Shown here: in pieces, positions 50,523 through 60,619 of the stretch | Layout: the number at the start of each line of letters is the position of its first letter | Position numbering within the stretch: the first letter of the stretch is position 1 | Origin: Arsukibacterium indicum | GTDB taxonomy: Bacteria; Pseudomonadota; Gammaproteobacteria; Enterobacterales; Alteromonadaceae | NCBI RefSeq assembly: GCF_019100565.1 | Contig: NZ_JAHRID010000009.1 | Span: forward strand, 62,001 to 126,000 | Reading direction: 5' to 3' | Length of the DNA stretch: 64,000 nt | Made by a program: the position numbers and the translations under genes | The notes under the pieces: model-generated | Database searches by the model: none | Told to the model about the DNA's origin: nothing | What the model saw: the letters and a program-made list of their open reading frames with translations, nothing else

Positions 50523-50982
50523 CTCTTATTGCATCTACTATGGTACGGCCCGCTGCAGTGCTGGCACTGATAACCAGCTGCCGTTTAGTATCCAGATAAC
50601 TTAAGTGTATGTCGAGATCCGGCTCAGGTAAATAACCCTGCCCCTTTTCAGGCCACTCCAGTAAACACAGGCTCTGGCTGCTGAAGTAATCACGGATCCC
50701 CATAAACTCCAGCTCTTCCGGGTCGGCCAGCCGGTACAAATCAAAATGATACACAGTAAGCGCTGCTAACTGATATGGCTCCACCAGTGTGTAAGTCGGG
50801 CTTTTAACGGTACCCTTATGCCCAAGCGCTTGCAAAATACCGCGGCTGAAGGTGGTTTTACCTGCCCCCAGACTGCCATGCAAGAAAATAACCTGGCCGC
50901 CCTGCAACTTAGTGGCTAAGCGTGCAGCAAAGGCCAGCGTTGCGTTTTCATCTGCCAGAATTGTTGTATATTTTGCTATCAC
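50509..50982 (-). CDS. tsaE: tRNA threonylcarbamoyladenosine biosynthesis ATPase TsaE
   Basis: ATPase of the TsaBDE complex that completes the t6A37 modification of ANN-decoding tRNAs. The 157-residue protein has Walker [25 protein letters not shown] and the [18 protein letters not shown] segment. First gene of tsaE-amiB-mutL-miaA-hfq-hflX-hflK-hflC on the minus strand, overlapping amiB. The usual neighbour nnr is absent upstream. Confidence 0.97.
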   Translation of the reverse strand: MIAKYTTILADENATLAFAARLATKLQGGQVIFLHGSLGAGKTTFSRGILQALGHKGTVKSPTYTLVEPYQLAALTVYHFDLYRLADPEELEFMGIRDYFSSQSLCLLEWPEKGQGYLPEPDLDIHLSYLDTKRQLVISASTAAGRTIVDAIRDDEK

Positions 50983-51194
50983 ACGACCTCAGATTTTAAA
51001 AACGCATTTGCAATCCCGACACTCTGTAGCCATGTTAACAAACTATGGCAAAGCCCGGCCAGCAAAACTGCGATGAAAATCACAGTATTCCCCGAGCACT
51101 CTGACCAGAAAATGAATATCCGGTTCCCGGCCATCTTCGCGCTATGTTAAAGTATTGCTGATGTCAGACTCTACCGCCCGGGGAAATAACCGCT

Positions 51195-52328
51195 ATGGCT
51201 ATCGATTACCAACAGCTTGCCTGGCAAATAAAGCAGTGGGCTAAGGAGCTGGGGTTTCAGCAACTGGGTATTACTGATACTGACATCAGTAGCGAAGAGC
51301 CGCGGCTGGCCGCCTGGCTTGAGCGAGGCTATCATGGCGAAATGCAATATATGGCAGAGCATGGCATGCTGCGTGCCCGCCCTGCTGAGCTGCTACCCGG
51401 AACATTACGGGTGCTGAGTGCCAGAATGGACTATCTGCCGGCACAAGCTGGCTTTGCCACCAACCTGGCTGATCCAAGCAAAGCTTACATCAGCCGTTAC
51501 GCCCTGGGCCGCGATTATCATAAGTTAATCCGTAACCGCCTCAAACAACTGGCTCAAAAAATCAGCGACGAAATTCCTGAACTCGGTTTCCGGCCTTTTG
51601 TTGACTCAGCGCCGATACTTGAGCGCCCTCTGGCACAACAGGCTGGCCTGGGCTGGGTAGGCAAGCACAGTTTATTACTGGAACACGGTGCCGGCTCCTG
51701 GTTTTTTCTCGGTGAATTACTTGTCAATATTCCTCTGCCCGTTGATGAGCCACATCAGGGTGATTGTGGCAGCTGTGTCGCCTGCATCACAAGTTGCCCG
51801 ACAGGAGCTATTGTTGAACCTTATGTGGTTGACGGCAGCCGTTGCATTTCCTATTTAACCATTGAACTGAAAACAGCCATCCCTGAAGCCTTGCGGCCAT
51901 TAATAGGCAACCGCATCTATGGCTGTGATGACTGTCAGCTGGTCTGCCCGGAGAATCGGCAGGCGCCGCTGAGTATTGAAGCTGACTTTCAACGCCGGGC
52001 CCAGTGGCAGGACCAGGATTTGCTGCAACTTTTTGCCTGGGACGAAGCCACTTTTTTACGGCTGACTGAAGGTAGCGCTATTCGTCGGATTGGCTTTGAG
52101 CGCTGGCAGCGCAATATTGCCGTCGCCCTTGGCAACGCCCCCTATAAACCTGAGATTATTGAAGCGTTACAGCAAGCCAGAACAACCAGCTCACCACTGG
52201 TATGCGAGCATATCGACTGGGCATTGGCGCAACAAAAACGGAAAAGCTGGCAAGCCGAAAACATACTGCCAAGGTCAACTGAGCGACTGGTAAGAATTAT
52301 TCACAAGGGGTTACCGCGGGATGCATAA
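51195..52328 (+). CDS. queG: epoxyqueuosine reductase
   Basis: Cobalamin-dependent iron-sulfur enzyme that reduces epoxyqueuosine to queuosine in tRNA, the last step of queuosine synthesis. The 377-residue protein (E. coli 379) has two 4Fe-4S motifs, CGSCVACITSCPTGAI and CDDCQLVCPEN, and the family stretches GLGWVGKHSLLL and FLGELLVNIPLP. It is divergent from tsaE (212-base spacer). Its last 32 bases overlap the convergent DUF1289 gene. Confidence 0.97.
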   Translation: MAIDYQQLAWQIKQWAKELGFQQLGITDTDISSEEPRLAAWLERGYHGEMQYMAEHGMLRARPAELLPGTLRVLSARMDYLPAQAGFATNLADPSKAYISRYALGRDYHKLIRNRLKQLAQKISDEIPELGFRPFVDSAPILERPLAQQAGLGWVGKHSLLLEHGAGSWFFLGELLVNIPLPVDEPHQGDCGSCVACITSCPTGAIVEPYVVDGSRCISYLTIELKTAIPEALRPLIGNRIYGCDDCQLVCPENRQAPLSIEADFQRRAQWQDQDLLQLFAWDEATFLRLTEGSAIRRIGFERWQRNIAVALGNAPYKPEIIEALQQARTTSSPLVCEHIDWALAQQKRKSWQAENILPRSTERLVRIIHKGLPRDA

Positions 52329-52497
52329 GACCTGTCTGGCGTTTAGCTAAACGTTGCTGCGCCAACACAACAATCTGCTGCTGTCTTGGCTCTTTAGCTT
52401 GCTGCCATTCCAGTATTTCGGCAAGCAAACGGCCGCAGCCTAAACATATGTCTTGCTGATCGAGACAACAATTTCGGACGCAGGGCGATTCAATCAT
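52297..52497 (-). CDS. DUF1289 family small cysteine-rich protein
   Basis: A 66-residue protein with the DUF1289 pattern of four cysteines (SPCVRNCCLDQQDICLGCGR), probably binding a metal or an iron-sulfur cluster, followed by a short helix ILEWQQAKEPRQQQIV. The 3' end overlaps the queG 3' end by 32 bases on the opposite strand. Function unknown. Confidence 0.88.
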   Translation of the reverse strand: MIESPCVRNCCLDQQDICLGCGRLLAEILEWQQAKEPRQQQIVVLAQQRLAKRQTGLMHPAVTPCE

Positions 52498-52575
52498 CTT
52501 TGCTTACCACAGTAACGTCGGATATAGATAGCTACCCAGGGAGAAACTGATTTGAGTGTAGCAAAAAAATAAAAC

Positions 52576-52602
52576 AAAAAGCCGCTTTAAAAGCGGCTTT
52601 TT
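52576..52602 (-). terminator. intrinsic terminator after tRNA-Gly
   Basis: AAAAAGCCGCTT and AAGCGGCTTTTT form a perfect stem around TTAA with T-runs on both strands, 10 bases beyond the tRNA 3' end. It can stop transcription from either side. Confidence 0.9.
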
Positions 52603-52611
52603 GTTCGAATT

Positions 52612-52687
52612 TGGAGCGAGTAACGAGGTTCGAACTCGTGACCTCGACCTTGGCAAGGTCGCGCTCTACCAGCTGAGCTATACTCGC
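52612..52687 (-). tRNA. tRNA-Gly(GCC)
   Basis: On the minus strand a 76-base cloverleaf begins GCGAGTATAGCTCAGCTGG and ends TACTCGCTCCA with encoded CCA. The acceptor stem GCGAGTA pairs with TACTCGC. The anticodon loop CTTGCCAAG gives anticodon GCC, and the T-loop GTTCGAACC is standard. It lies between orn and queG, where E. coli carries three tandem tRNA-Gly genes; here I see one. Confidence 0.98.
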
Positions 52688-52720
52688 ATCGGCCAACGCT
52701 GTTGCGTTGTGATGGCGCGC

Positions 52721-52748
52721 ATTTTACAAAATCAGCGCGCTTATGCAA
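52721..52748 (-). promoter_or_regulatory. promoter of tRNA-Gly
   Basis: On the minus strand TTGCAT (52748-52743), a 16-base spacer and TAAAAT (52726-52721) are followed by GCGCGCC, a GC-rich discriminator typical of stringently controlled stable-RNA promoters. It lies just after the orn stop, giving the tRNA its own promoter. Confidence 0.65.
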
Positions 52749-52753
52749 GCACT

Positions 52754-53305
52754 TTATGATGGTAATTTGAAAAAATATTGGCGATAGGTTACTAATTCAG
52801 CAATCGACTCCCGAATATCGTCCAATGCCAGATGCGCGCCGGTTTTTTTTACGTTATCCAGTACTGCCGGATGCCAGCGTCTGGCCAGTTCTTTTACCGT
52901 GCTGACGTCCAGATTACGGTAATGAAAATAGCCCTCAAGCTCTGGCGCATATTCAGCTAAAAACCGCCGGTCCTGACCAATACTATTGCCGCACATCGGC
53001 GATTTACCTTTAGCGACATACTGACTTAAAAATTTAATAGTTTGTTTTTCTGCCTCAGCCAGACTCACTTTGCTGGCCAGGCAGCGGGCCGTCAAACCAC
53101 TTTTACCATGCTGCTCTACGCACCATGGATCCATATTATCCAGGATCTGGGCCGAGGTGCTGATAGCAAATACCGGGCCTTCAGCCAGGATATTCAGTTC
53201 GCTGTCGGTGACAATGGTCGCCATTTCCAGAATTACATCTGTCTTAGGTTCAAGTCCGGTCATTTCCAGGTCCAGCCAGATTAAATTAGTGTCATTTGTT
53301 GCCAT
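52754..53305 (-). CDS. orn: oligoribonuclease
   Basis: DEDDh-type 3'-5' exonuclease that degrades 2- to 5-mer RNA, including pGpG from cyclic di-GMP breakdown. The 183-residue protein has [12 protein letters not shown] (first Asp/Glu), [27 protein letters not shown] and [11 protein letters not shown] with the catalytic His/Asp. It is divergent from rsgA, as in E. coli. It would complete the pathway begun by the EAL protein at 19914. Confidence 0.98.
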   Translation of the reverse strand: MATNDTNLIWLDLEMTGLEPKTDVILEMATIVTDSELNILAEGPVFAISTSAQILDNMDPWCVEQHGKSGLTARCLASKVSLAEAEKQTIKFLSQYVAKGKSPMCGNSIGQDRRFLAEYAPELEGYFHYRNLDVSTVKELARRWHPAVLDNVKKTGAHLALDDIRESIAELVTYRQYFFKLPS

Positions 53306-53416
53306 ATCCCTTCCTTACATGCGCGCTGCTTTGTTCAAATTCAGATTACAGGTATGATACACGCCTTAAGCTTAACACTGATAGCGCCTGTTTGCGCACA
53401 ACGGTAAAACCAGCAA

Positions 53417-54451
53417 GTGACCAAAAAAAAACACCTGACCAAACGCCAGACCGACCGGATTGCCCAGAACGAGCAAAAGCGGCTGCGGGGGAATAAAAAA
53501 GCTAAAGCCGAGCAATGGGATGATGATGTGCTTTTGGCCGCCGAGCCGGGCCTGGTACTTAGCCGTTTTGGCCAGCATGCCGATATTGAGGATTTGAGCG
53601 GCAAAATAGTTCGCTGCAATATGCGCCGCACCATCAGCTCGGTCGTTACCGGCGACAAAGTTGTCTGGCGCCGGGCCCGGCAAAGTACCGGCAGCATTGA
53701 CGGCGTTATCGAGGCAGTGGAAGAGCGAAGCTCAGTTTTGTTGCGGCCTGATTTCTATGATGGTTTAAAACCCGTGGCGGCAAATATTGATTTGATGATA
53801 ATTGTTTCGGCTATTTTACCGGCGTTGTCATTAAATATAATTGACCGCTACCTGGTCGCGGCCGAAATGACCCATATCAAACCATTGCTGGTTATCAATA
53901 AAGTCGATTTACTGAGCGAACAGCAGCATCAACAACTGAACGAGCAACTGAGCCTGTATCGTAAAATTGGCTATGATTACCTGTTAGTAAGTGCCAAATC
54001 AGGCCAGGGAATGCCTGAGCTGCTTGAGCAAATACACAGTGGTACCAGTATTTTTGTCGGCCAGTCTGGAGTGGGTAAATCATCATTGATGAATAATCTG
54101 ATGCCAGGCCTTACCGCGGCAACACGGGAAGTATCGGAAAATTCCGGCTTAGGTCAGCACACCACTACCGTTTCCAGGCTGTATCACTTGCCAGAAGGCG
54201 GCGATTTAATTGATTCACCGGGCATTCGTGAATTTGCTTTATGGCACTTAAGCGAACAGGAAGTGACTGAAGGTTTTATTGAGTTTCAGCCCTGGCTTGG
54301 CCGCTGCAAGTTCCGGGATTGCAAGCATATCAGTGATCCTGGCTGTGCCATTCAGCACGCGGTAGAGCAAGGTGAAATCAGCAGCGAACGCTACGACAGC
54401 TATTTAAAAATCCTGGCCAGTATGGTGCAGGACAAACCGAATTATTTTTAA
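53417..54451 (+). CDS. rsgA: ribosome small-subunit biogenesis GTPase
   Basis: Circularly permuted GTPase that checks 30S maturation. The 344-residue protein has a basic N-terminus (KKKHLTKRQTDRIAQNEQKR) and an OB fold. The G motifs come in permuted order: NKVDLL, SAKSGQG, then GQSGVGKSSLMN and DSPGIREF. The C-terminal zinc site is CKFRDCKHISDPGC. The start is GTG 53417 with only a weak ribosome site. It is followed by psd after 19 bases. Confidence 0.97.
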   Translation: MTKKKHLTKRQTDRIAQNEQKRLRGNKKAKAEQWDDDVLLAAEPGLVLSRFGQHADIEDLSGKIVRCNMRRTISSVVTGDKVVWRRARQSTGSIDGVIEAVEERSSVLLRPDFYDGLKPVAANIDLMIIVSAILPALSLNIIDRYLVAAEMTHIKPLLVINKVDLLSEQQHQQLNEQLSLYRKIGYDYLLVSAKSGQGMPELLEQIHSGTSIFVGQSGVGKSSLMNNLMPGLTAATREVSENSGLGQHTTTVSRLYHLPEGGDLIDSPGIREFALWHLSEQEVTEGFIEFQPWLGRCKFRDCKHISDPGCAIQHAVEQGEISSERYDSYLKILASMVQDKPNYF

Positions 54452-54470
54452 GTAAAAGGTTAGTAACTCA

Positions 54471-55328
54471 ATGGATAAAGTTAAAATTACCCTGCAATAC
54501 CTGATGCCGAAACATCTTATCTCACGCCTTGCCGGTAAAATTGCCGCAGCTGAACTGGGCTGGTTCAGTCATTTCTTAATTAAGCGCTTTATCAAAGCCT
54601 ATAAAATAGACATGAGTGAAGCCCAATGGGAACGCCCGGAAGACTATGCCAGTTTTAACGAATTCTTTACCCGGCCTTTAAAAGACGGCATCCGCCCGCT
54701 GGCAAGCGAACCTGACATTGTTGCTCATCCGGTAGATGGCGCTATCAGTCAGCTGGGCCCGATTGTTGACGGCAAACTGGTGCAAGCTAAGCATCACAAC
54801 TACTCATTGCAAAACCTGCTGGGAGGCCTGGAGCAAACATCAGCACCTTTTGCCGGCGGCTCTTTTGCCACTATTTATCTTGCGCCAAAAGATTATCACC
54901 GGATTCATATGCCGGTAACCGGCACCCTGCGTGAGATGATTTATATCCCCGGTGAGCTGTTTTCAGTAAATCCGTTAACCGCTGAATGTGTGAAAGACTT
55001 ATTTGCCCTGAATGAGCGGGTAGTCACCATTTTCGATACTGAGTTTGGCCCAATGGCGCTGGTGCTGGTTGGAGCAACCATCGTCGCCAGTATTGAAACC
55101 GTCTGGGCCGGCACTATTACCCCGCCAACCGGCAAAACCATTTTCCGCTGGACTTACCCGGCAACCGGTAATACTGCCGTTAAACTGGAAAAAGGGGCTG
55201 AAATGGGCCGCTTTAAACTAGGTTCTACCGTGGTACTGGCATTCCCGGCTGGCAAAGTAGAGTTTCTGGCTGACCAACAGCCCGGCACTGTCACCCGAAT
55301 GGGTGCCCCTTTTGCTGAAATTAACTAA
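54471..55328 (+). CDS. psd: phosphatidylserine decarboxylase
   Basis: Inner-membrane pyruvoyl enzyme making phosphatidylethanolamine. The 285-residue proenzyme has the N-terminal [18 protein letters not shown], substrate-site [26 protein letters not shown], and the self-cleavage site LGST at about residue 250, whose Ser becomes the pyruvoyl group. It is cotranscribed with rsgA, as in E. coli, and followed by a strong terminator. Confidence 0.98.
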   Translation: MDKVKITLQYLMPKHLISRLAGKIAAAELGWFSHFLIKRFIKAYKIDMSEAQWERPEDYASFNEFFTRPLKDGIRPLASEPDIVAHPVDGAISQLGPIVDGKLVQAKHHNYSLQNLLGGLEQTSAPFAGGSFATIYLAPKDYHRIHMPVTGTLREMIYIPGELFSVNPLTAECVKDLFALNERVVTIFDTEFGPMALVLVGATIVASIETVWAGTITPPTGKTIFRWTYPATGNTAVKLEKGAEMGRFKLGSTVVLAFPAGKVEFLADQQPGTVTRMGAPFAEIN

Positions 55329-55341
55329 TTAATCCTCTCCT

Positions 55342-55367
55342 GAGCAGGACATTGTAATGTCCTGCTC
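55342..55367 (+). terminator. intrinsic terminator after psd
   Basis: A perfect inverted repeat (GAGCAGGACATT and AATGTCCTGCTC, 12 base pairs as drawn, about 10 in practice) followed by CTTTCTCT, 14 bases after the psd stop. Confidence 0.8.
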
Positions 55368-55535
55368 CTTTCTCTGCACTCGCGATAGCGCCGTATATTT
55401 TTTCTGCGACACGCCGTAAACCCATCCATGGGGGCTCGTTTCCGCCCGTCCAGGGCTTCAACGGTCTCAGAAAAAAATACTCTGCTCCCGCTTAATCTGC
55501 AGTAAACTAATCCAGAACGGTTCAGAGGAGGATGC

Positions 55536-56240
55536 ATGCAAATCATTGCTCATCGTGGCGCCAGTGGCGAATACCCCGAGAACACCCTGCTGGCTATTGA
55601 GCAAGCCATCGTTCAGGGTGCGGATGCTATTGAGATAGATGTATTTGCCGTGCAAGGCGAGCTGCTTGTGATTCATGATCACCATCTGGAGCGCACCACC
55701 AATGGCACTGGCAGTATTTATCAATATAGTTTAGCCGGGCTAATGCAACTGGATGCCGGCCAGGGCCAGCGTATTCCAACCTTGTGGCAGGTACTTGAGC
55801 TAACCCATGGCAAATGCTGGCTGAATATAGAATTAAAAGGCAACAATACTGTCGCACCGCTGCTGGCACTGCTTGATAAAGCCGAACAGCAACTGGGGTT
55901 TGACTGTCAGCAGCTGCTGATTTCCTCGTTTAACCATCATTTACTTGCCGTAATAAAGCTTAAGCGGCCCGATTTAAAGCTAGGCGCGTTAACCGCCAGC
56001 CTGCCAGTCGATTATGCGGCCTTTGCCAGCCAATTGCAGGCATATTCAGTTAATTGCGATGTCAGCTTTATTAATCAGGCTATGGTCGATGATGCCAAAG
56101 CTCGCGGCCTGAAAGTGTATGTATACACCGTAGATCAGCCCGACGATATCAGGCGTTTACAAGAGTATGGCGTGGATGGAATTTTCTGTAATTACCCGGC
56201 CAGAAGCCGGGCACTGACAATCAAAAAACCCGCTGGTTAA
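55536..56240 (+). CDS. ugpQ: glycerophosphodiester phosphodiesterase
   Basis: Hydrolyses glycerophosphodiesters from phospholipid breakdown to glycerol 3-phosphate and an alcohol. The 234-residue protein is a cytoplasmic UgpQ-type enzyme without signal peptide. Catalytic and metal residues are in IAHRGASGEYPENTL, EIDVFAVQGELLVIHDH and LNIELKG, with VYVYTVDQPDDIRRL and GVDGIFCNYPAR near the end. AGGAGG precedes the ATG. It overlaps the convergent MerC-like gene by 4 bases. Confidence 0.94.
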   Translation: MQIIAHRGASGEYPENTLLAIEQAIVQGADAIEIDVFAVQGELLVIHDHHLERTTNGTGSIYQYSLAGLMQLDAGQGQRIPTLWQVLELTHGKCWLNIELKGNNTVAPLLALLDKAEQQLGFDCQQLLISSFNHHLLAVIKLKRPDLKLGALTASLPVDYAAFASQLQAYSVNCDVSFINQAMVDDAKARGLKVYVYTVDQPDDIRRLQEYGVDGIFCNYPARSRALTIKKPAG

Positions 56241-56647
56241 GCGGGTTCGTCGGCGTGATGTTCACTGTCGCAGCTTTGACACTGGTTGCATAAGCGCATG
56301 TTCATAACGTGTGCCAGCACCACCAGTGACGCGCCGACAATTAATACTGCATGCTCATACTCATGGCCCCAAACATCACGTTGCCAGTAAATAAATACAC
56401 CTAAAAACAACGAGTAAAACGGATAAAGCTTGCGATGATAACGATGAAAACCAATAAACAGCGCTACAAAGCCGAGCACAATGGTAAACAACAGCATAAT
56501 CCGTTCAAACGCATGGTTATGGTTAACTGTTAAGCCAAGCAGAGGCAACAATGGCAGCAATACCGGTAGCAAAATACAGTGAATCGCACATAGCGACGTC
56601 ACAGCAATACCTACTTTGTCAAATAACACTCTGGCTCTGGCTAACAC
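56237..56647 (-). CDS. MerC-domain membrane protein
   Basis: A 136-residue protein with four hydrophobic segments and the MerC-family cysteine motif TSLCAIHCILLP in the first. A His/Cys-rich C-terminal tail (CNQCQSCDSEHHADE) follows. MerC transports mercury in resistance operons, but chromosomal relatives outside mer loci may move other metals. There is no mer operon here; the candidate Zur operator 34 bases upstream suggests zinc-linked control. The start is GTG 56647. Transport of zinc is inference. Confidence 0.88.
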   Translation of the reverse strand: MLARARVLFDKVGIAVTSLCAIHCILLPVLLPLLPLLGLTVNHNHAFERIMLLFTIVLGFVALFIGFHRYHRKLYPFYSLFLGVFIYWQRDVWGHEYEHAVLIVGASLVVLAHVMNMRLCNQCQSCDSEHHADEPA

Positions 56648-56680
56648 GCTAATGATTCCGCTTCGCTAAACTCACTAAAA

Positions 56681-56699
56681 AGATATAATATAACAAATC
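56681..56699 (-). promoter_or_regulatory. candidate Zur operator upstream of the MerC-like gene
   Basis: On the minus strand GATTTGTTATATTATATCT matches the core GTTATANTATA of the gammaproteobacterial Zur box (full consensus approximately GAAATGTTATANTATAAC and mirror). The left arm and centre fit; the right arm diverges after TATA. It is 34 bases before the GTG start, a position suited to repression. Confidence 0.5.
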
Positions 56700-56823
56700 A
56701 AAACACAAATAAACGACCTGCTAAAAAATAAGTTTTAGTTGTGTTGCCTCAAACCGGTCCGGCAGCTGATCACAGCTGCCGGTTATGGCATAATAGCCCC
56801 CTGTCATATTTTACGGACTCCAT

Positions 56824-57129
56824 ATGGACACCTTGCTAAGCCAACTTGATGAGAACCTGAAAGAACTGTATCGCAAAGCATTAGATGCCGATGCAGTGTT
56901 AGACCAGTTGCAACAGCAGGGTCAGGCGAAGCATCAGAGTATTTTTCCTGCCAGCAGTGATTTCAGCGTTAACAGTAATCGCTTTATGCCTTATTTAAGT
57001 GAAGCCGCTGAGCAGGTTGCCGCTATCAGGCAAAGTCAACAGTTTAATACCGCCACACTTGCCCGGGTTGTAAAGCAATTACAATTGCTGCACAAAACAC
57101 TGGCTGAGTTTCGTCTTGCAGTAAAGTAG
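56824..57129 (+). CDS. small helical protein, possibly PriC-like
   Basis: A 101-residue, mostly helical cytoplasmic protein. The segment IFPASSDFSVNSNRFMPYLS followed by Glu-rich helix, and the final KQLQLLHKTLAEFRL, faintly recall primosomal protein N'' (PriC), but it is much shorter than E. coli PriC (about 175 residues) and the match is by eye only. Its upstream region has a -10-like CATAAT near 56789. Otherwise unknown. Confidence 0.65.
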   Translation: MDTLLSQLDENLKELYRKALDADAVLDQLQQQGQAKHQSIFPASSDFSVNSNRFMPYLSEAAEQVAAIRQSQQFNTATLARVVKQLQLLHKTLAEFRLAVK

Positions 57130-57228
57130 CAATTGGTAAGTTTGTTGGCTTCAGGCTACTGGTAAAAACAGCGAAATCTACTATGCTTAATGGTGGTTAA
57201 TTGAACCGATGAAAGCTGTGAGTAGCCG

Positions 57229-57528
57229 ATGCTAGTTAATACCGTTACCAGTAACACTTTGAATGTTGCCGCAACAGAAGCGTCGAATACCAACCGGACC
57301 GCGGCCGCTGCCCCTTTAGTTGCAGACACAGGAGCAGCGCAAAACAATCTGAAGACTACGGCGATTCAGACAATAGCGGATGCCCCGGCAACTAATGCCG
57401 TGCAAACTGCTGAAGCAAACTCTGAAAGTGTCAGGGTTAGCAGCAGTATTGGCCGGGCGGCGAGCGCCGGCCAATTAACACGTGAGCAGGCATTAGAAAT
57501 TTACCGCAATATAGCCCGTTTTTTATAA
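57229..57528 (+). CDS. unrecognised small protein with low-complexity N-terminus
   Basis: A 99-residue protein. Residues 1-65 are rich in Ala, Thr, Asn and Val, look disordered and have no signal peptide. The last 33 residues (VRVSSSIGRAASAGQLTREQ, then a helix with ALEIYRNIARFL) look structured and are the part most likely conserved. The pattern recalls small secreted or flagellum-associated proteins, but I cannot assign a family. It lies 100 bases after the 56824 gene on the same strand, and is convergent with the DUF3016 gene. Confidence 0.6.
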   Translation: MLVNTVTSNTLNVAATEASNTNRTAAAAPLVADTGAAQNNLKTTAIQTIADAPATNAVQTAEANSESVRVSSSIGRAASAGQLTREQALEIYRNIARFL

Positions 57529-57536
57529 CGACAGCA

Positions 57537-58088
57537 CTATTGTTGCGTTTTACTCACCTTGGCAGGTAGCGCCGCATGTTCAGTAATTTCCGGCTGTAAT
57601 TCTTGTTTAAACCAGTCCTGCAACATCACTCGTTCAAACTCAAATTCTGGTGAATTTCCTCGTGGCGTCATCCGGCTCATAAATCCCATATCACGTAAAC
57701 GTTCCTCACCACCAACCACTTCTTCGCCATACTGGTCACGTAGCAGATGATTAAACCTTACCGCGGGCGAATGAATTTCTTTAATTACCCGAATCGCCTG
57801 GCCGGTATTAGTGACAAAATAATCCACTTCCCCTGCCAGATCAATATCAGTGATGGTTACCTGCCAGCTGTAACCGTCAGGTAAGTCGGTGGCAATTTCC
57901 TGAAAAAACTTTTCAAAATTACGCTTAACACGTTCCTGAAAACGGCTGCGGGAATCATTTGCTGCACGAATATCGGTAAATTTATCAGGGTCTTGCCAAT
58001 TCAAATCCAGTTCTGCACCAGATTCTGTATTACCGAGCACTGGCGCTGACATTATCAGCGCAACCATTGCTATTAAATATGTTTTCAT
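57537..58088 (-). CDS. DUF3016 family exported protein
   Basis: A 183-residue protein with a signal peptide (MKTYLIAMVALIMSAPVLGN). The mature part matches DUF3016 through LDLNWQDPDKFTDIRAAN, RNFEKFFQEIATDLPDGY and VTITDIDLAGEVDYF. It is probably periplasmic; function unknown. I use ATG 58088, with GGAGG five bases upstream; an in-frame start at 58100 would bury that site. Confidence 0.92.
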   Translation of the reverse strand: MKTYLIAMVALIMSAPVLGNTESGAELDLNWQDPDKFTDIRAANDSRSRFQERVKRNFEKFFQEIATDLPDGYSWQVTITDIDLAGEVDYFVTNTGQAIRVIKEIHSPAVRFNHLLRDQYGEEVVGGEERLRDMGFMSRMTPRGNSPEFEFERVMLQDWFKQELQPEITEHAALPAKVSKTQQ

Positions 58089-58255
58089 TACAACCTCCAA
58101 CTAATACTAGCTATCGTATGAACGCTAAATTCATGTGAACAGTAAGACCATGATCAAACCGTTAAGTTTAGATTACCCTTAAACTATAGTTCACAACGTA
58201 TCCGGTATGCTGTGTAAATTTGTATTAATAGACCACAGATTGTGTAAAGTTGTAG

Positions 58256-58287
58256 CAAAAAAAAAGCTCCCGGTATCAGCCGGGAGC
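58256..58287 (-). terminator. intrinsic terminator after groEL
   Basis: On the minus strand GCTCCCGG and CCGGGAGC pair around a 6-base loop and are followed by a run of about ten T, 20 bases after the groEL stop. Confidence 0.92.
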
Positions 58288-58307
58288 CTTTTATTGGTAG
58301 GCGCGAT

Positions 58308-59972
<1,665 letters not shown>

Positions 59973-60010
59973 TTAAACGATGAGTTAACGTGCAGCTTTA
60001 ACAGTGCAAC

Positions 60011-60301
60011 TTAATCGAGGATCACACCTAAAATGTTGTCTTCTTTCGTGATCACAAACTCTTGCCCGTCTACTTTTTCAGTGCGCTCCACATAGGCACC
60101 GAACAATACTTTGTCGCCAACTTTTACATCTAATGGCTTCACATCGCCGTTATCCAGAATGCGACCATTGCCAACTGCAACGACTTCGCCACGGCTGGAT
60201 TTCTCAGCTGAAGCACCAGTTAAGACGATGCCACCCGCTGACTTGCTCTCTGCTTCTAAGCGTTTAATGATGACACGATCATGTAATGGACGAATATTCA
60301 T
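60011..60301 (-). CDS. groS: co-chaperonin GroES
   Basis: The 96-residue lid of the GroEL chamber, beginning [20 protein letters not shown], with the mobile loop [19 protein letters not shown] (binding GroEL through the IVL triplet) and the end [13 protein letters not shown]. The sigma-32-like promoter at 60360-60392 should make groES-groEL heat-inducible. Divergent from dsbD. Confidence 0.99.
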   Translation of the reverse strand: MNIRPLHDRVIIKRLEAESKSAGGIVLTGASAEKSSRGEVVAVGNGRILDNGDVKPLDVKVGDKVLFGAYVERTEKVDGQEFVITKEDNILGVILD

Positions 60302-60616
60302 GCTCTAATCTCCTAAAGCGTTTTTGTGTTTTAACATGGGTGTTAAAATGTGTGTTCGGTATATGGGGCAGTCGCGAAAAAAATCCAAGGGGCAAACTAA
60401 AAAATTCTTACTGCGCCCTTGAATCAGCAACGTCAGCAAGGTGTTCTTAATCATTAATTAAGAAAGGTTTGAAATAATTGGCTGGCGCGACAGGTCTGAT
60501 AATGACAAAAGTTGGTCGCAACTAAAAAGACCAACTGAGCATTATTGCCGTATAGTAGCGGGCAGACGCAGGCAACCGTGAACGCCAGCGCCCACCCATC
60601 ATTCAGAAGGTTTTAA
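60302..60616. other. groES-dsbD divergent control region
   Basis: This 315-base spacer contains the groES heat-shock promoter (60360-60392). Nearer dsbD it holds a 25-base inverted repeat, GTTGGTC (60511-60517) and GACCAAC (60529-60535), and a possible -10 TATAGT just before it. No gene or RNA structure is seen in the rest. Confidence 0.5.
60360..60392 (-). promoter_or_regulatory. sigma-32-like heat-shock promoter of groES-groEL
   Basis: On the minus strand CCCCTTGGAT (60392-60383) and CCCCATATA (60368-60360) are separated by 14 bases, close to the consensus CCCTTGAA ... CCCCATNTA. The -10 end lies about 58 bases upstream of the groES start. No CIRCE repeat is present. Confidence 0.85.
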
Positions 60617-60619
60617 TTG

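Noticed and set aside
55467-55724. 85-codon minus-strand frame over the ugpQ start
   Set aside because: It overlaps the conserved catalytic region of ugpQ and its AGGAGG ribosome site.
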